Shown one piece after another: positions 12,317-13,728 of a DNA stretch of 13,728 bases. A program made the translations under genes and the position numbers. Source of the DNA: Candidatus Desantisiibacteriota bacterium. GTDB lineage: Bacteria; JACRDZ01. The stretch spans positions 1 through 13,728 of the forward strand of contig JACQWU010000159.1 of NCBI GenBank assembly GCA_016209155.1, written 5' to 3'. Numbering within the stretch: position 1 is the stretch's first letter; each line of letters starts with the position of its first letter. Below the pieces are notes generated by a model that worked only from the letters and a program-made list of their open reading frames with translations, made no database searches and was not told where the DNA came from.

Positions 12317-12838
12317 TTATACTACAAAATCTGAAATAAATCTTATATCCGGCAGGTCGCGATATTGTTCATTATAGTCCATTCCATACCCAACAACAAA
12401 TTTGTCTTCAATGGTAAAACCAATATAATTAACATTGATTTCTGCTATACGTCGTGACGGTTTATCAAGTAAAACGCAAATTTTCAAATCGATTGGGGAA
12501 TGAAGAAGTAAAGTATCTCTAATATGTTCAAGAGTTAAACCTGTATCTATTATATCTTCAACAATAAGTACTCTTTTATTCTTAAGAGGCGGTATCATTT
12601 TTAAATCTATTTCAACTTTTCCATTTGACTGTGCCAGTTTCCCATAACTTGAAGCCTTAATAAAACTGCAAGATGCAGGTACCTTAAGCTTCTTTACCAG
12701 ATCAGTCATGAAAATCCTTGAACCATTAAGAACTCCTACTATATACACTCCATCTGGATAATCTTTCGAAATCCGGCAGGCTAACTCATTGACTCTTTTT
12801 TGAATTTCATTTTCTGAAATTAAAATAGAAGGCAGCAT
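12317..12838 (-). CDS. hpt: hypoxanthine phosphoribosyltransferase
   Basis: This 173-residue protein has normal length for the family. It carries the PRPP-binding motif VLIVEDIIDTGLT (90-102, with E94/D95), the flexible-loop SSYG (63-66), the purine-contacting DKPSRR (125-130, K126) and the C-terminal signature DKFVVGYGMDYNEQYRDLP (145-163). It transfers the phosphoribosyl group of PRPP to hypoxanthine or guanine in purine salvage, in the cytoplasm. The pyrophosphate loop reads VLNGS where many homologues have VLKGS; both forms occur in the family. Its ribosome site is poor. It lies 47 nt after the response regulator and 26 nt before the helicase, in one apparent transcription unit. Confidence 0.93.
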   Translation of the reverse strand: MLPSILISENEIQKRVNELACRISKDYPDGVYIVGVLNGSRIFMTDLVKKLKVPASCSFIKASSYGKLAQSNGKVEIDLKMIPPLKNKRVLIVEDIIDTGLTLEHIRDTLLLHSPIDLKICVLLDKPSRRIAEINVNYIGFTIEDKFVVGYGMDYNEQYRDLPDIRFISDFVV

Positions 12839-12885
12839 ATCTGTTAAAAATCACTTTCTAAAATGAAGAACCTTTCGGCAGAATA

Positions 12886-13464
12886 TTAATGCCCGCATAC
12901 ATCTCTTATCATATTAAGAAGTTTATCAATATCTATGGGTTTGTGCATGACTTTATATTCAAGTTTTTTTAATCCATCTTTAATGGCAATATCATTTGCA
13001 AAAGCTGTTATCATAACAAAATTTAAGTCGGGATCAATATCTTTTAAAATTTTTAAAGTATCAACTCCGTTTATTCCCGGCATTTTAACATCTATTATAA
13101 CCATATTATACTTATTATTCTTAACAGCATCAATTGCTTTATATCCGTCATAAACCGTATATACTTCGTAACCCTTAAACTTTATAATATCAGAAAGATT
13201 TTCACATAATTCTTCATTATCATCTACAATTAATATTTTATGTTTTTGTTCTGAAATAGGAAACTTTGATAAACATGGAGACTGTTCTTTTTTATCGCCA
13301 TCTGTATGTATATTGTTTCTGCTCTTTTCATGATTTTCATTATTTTCGCTAAACCATAAATTTAATGAGGAATATAAATTTTTATTTTTGCTTCTGTATT
13401 TTAAATTATGTCTTCTTTTTTCATTTTTTTTTATAAATTCTATATTTTTAATTATTTGTCCCAA
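12886..13464 (-). CDS. single-domain response regulator with a basic N-terminal extension
   Basis: The C-terminal receiver domain has all the phosphorylation residues; numbered from the TTG start they are acidic pair D81/D82, phospho-acceptor D125 (VIIDVKMPG), T153 (MITAF) and K175 (HKP). No output domain follows, so it signals through a partner, like CheY/Spo0F-type proteins. The first ~70 residues are Lys/Asn/Arg-rich, probably disordered, and unrecognised. I place the start at TTG (13462-13464), giving 192 residues, because AAGGAG (13473-13478) lies 8 nt upstream. An in-frame ATG at 13519-13521 (211 residues) has no ribosome site and sits about at the predicted transcript start. No histidine kinase is nearby. 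It is first in a unit with hpt and the helicase. Confidence 0.82.
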   Translation of the reverse strand: MGQIIKNIEFIKKNEKRRHNLKYRSKNKNLYSSLNLWFSENNENHEKSRNNIHTDGDKKEQSPCLSKFPISEQKHKILIVDDNEELCENLSDIIKFKGYEVYTVYDGYKAIDAVKNNKYNMVIIDVKMPGINGVDTLKILKDIDPDLNFVMITAFANDIAIKDGLKKLEYKVMHKPIDIDKLLNMIRDVCGH

Positions 13465-13529
13465 GCTTTTGTCTCCTTCACTTATTATTATAGTTTTACA
13501 ATATACAGCATATTTTAACATTAAATATT

Positions 13530-13558
13530 ATAATAGCACATTTGAGCTGCAAAAACAA
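13530..13558 (-). promoter_or_regulatory. promoter of the response regulator-hpt-helicase unit
   Basis: On the minus strand TTGTTT (13553-13558) and TATTAT (13530-13535) are 17 nt apart, and TGC directly before the -10 makes it an extended -10. Transcription would start near 13523, giving a leader of about 60 nt before the TTG start. Confidence 0.45.
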
Positions 13559-13688
13559 GGAATATTGGAATCTGCGTCATGTGTAACTTCAGAACTCCTG
13601 ACCCATATTTTTAGTAAAATGTGAAAGTGCAATAAAGACGGGCAATCCCAATCAAATTGTATAAAAAAGAGCTTTACATGTTGGATTT

Positions 13689-13728
13689 TGATATGATACC
13701 TTATTTACAATAAGAAAGGAGATATCAA
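13689..13728 (+). promoter_or_regulatory. extended -10 promoter and ribosome site of a gene beyond the window
   Basis: TGATATGAT at 13689-13697 is an extended -10 box, and AAGGAG (13716-13721) is a strong ribosome binding site ending 7 nt before the window edge. A plus-strand gene, divergent from the response regulator, should start at or just after base 13729. No good -35 box is seen at the normal distance. Confidence 0.5.

Noticed and set aside
13388-13624. Plus-strand 78-codon frame over the response regulator start
   Set aside because: It is antisense to the response regulator and its promoter, with no ribosome site and no recognisable features.
1-13728. CRISPR arrays, tRNA and rRNA genes
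   Set aside because: I saw no regularly spaced direct repeats, no tRNA cloverleaf with CCA/T-loop signature, and no rRNA motifs.

Overview
The window is strongly AT-rich (roughly two thirds A+T by eye). It carries a PEP-CTERM protein, a MITE-like repeat containing the hairpin ATTCCCGC-CTTC-GCGGGAAT, a lipoprotein resembling a c-type cytochrome and a Ski2-like helicase. This fits a low-GC, Gram-negative, probably uncultivated bacterium with an exosortase system. Anammox-type Planctomycetes, Nitrospirota and deltaproteobacterial lineages are all compatible. I cannot fix the phylum from this sequence alone.

Layout: (1) 1-440 holds the tail of an unidentified gene, a decayed hairpin and a 130-bp MITE-like element. 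(2) 406-922 is a toxin-first RelE/ParE-type toxin-antitoxin pair with its own promoter and a palindrome over the -10/start region. (3) 923-1337 is non-coding, with a GGGCAGG hairpin repeat and weak promoter signals. (4) 1338-2105 is a secreted PEP-CTERM protein followed by a terminator. (5) 2371-9764, minus strand, is one long membrane operon read mnhE-mnhF-mnhG-DUF4040-mnhB-mnhC-D1-D2-D3. (6) 9949-10365 is a small cytochrome-like lipoprotein on the plus strand, divergent from the operon. (7) 10362-13464, minus strand, is a response regulator, then hypoxanthine phosphoribosyltransferase, then a Ski2-like helicase. (8) 13689-13728 has a promoter and ribosome binding site for a plus-strand gene that starts just beyond the window.

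The centrepiece is the Mrp/Mbh-like operon. Gene order matches the membrane sodium-translocating module of archaeal membrane-bound hydrogenases and of Mrp antiporters with a split MrpA. There is no full-length MrpA and no hydrogenase or NADH-dehydrogenase subunit next to it. Instead, three consecutive ~500-residue antiporter-like subunits are encoded, as many as complex I has. They differ at residues that normally carry protons. D2 keeps the TM5 glutamate and the TM7 and TM8 lysines. D3 has Asn at the TM8 lysine. D1 has Ser at the TM5 glutamate and Glu at the TM8 lysine. D1 also contains an uninterrupted run of 15 A on its coding strand, a candidate slippage site. The mnhB product carries an extra N-terminal MrpA-C-terminal (MbhE-like) segment. 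The likely job is Na+/H+ exchange or ion homeostasis, or a membrane arm for a redox module encoded elsewhere.
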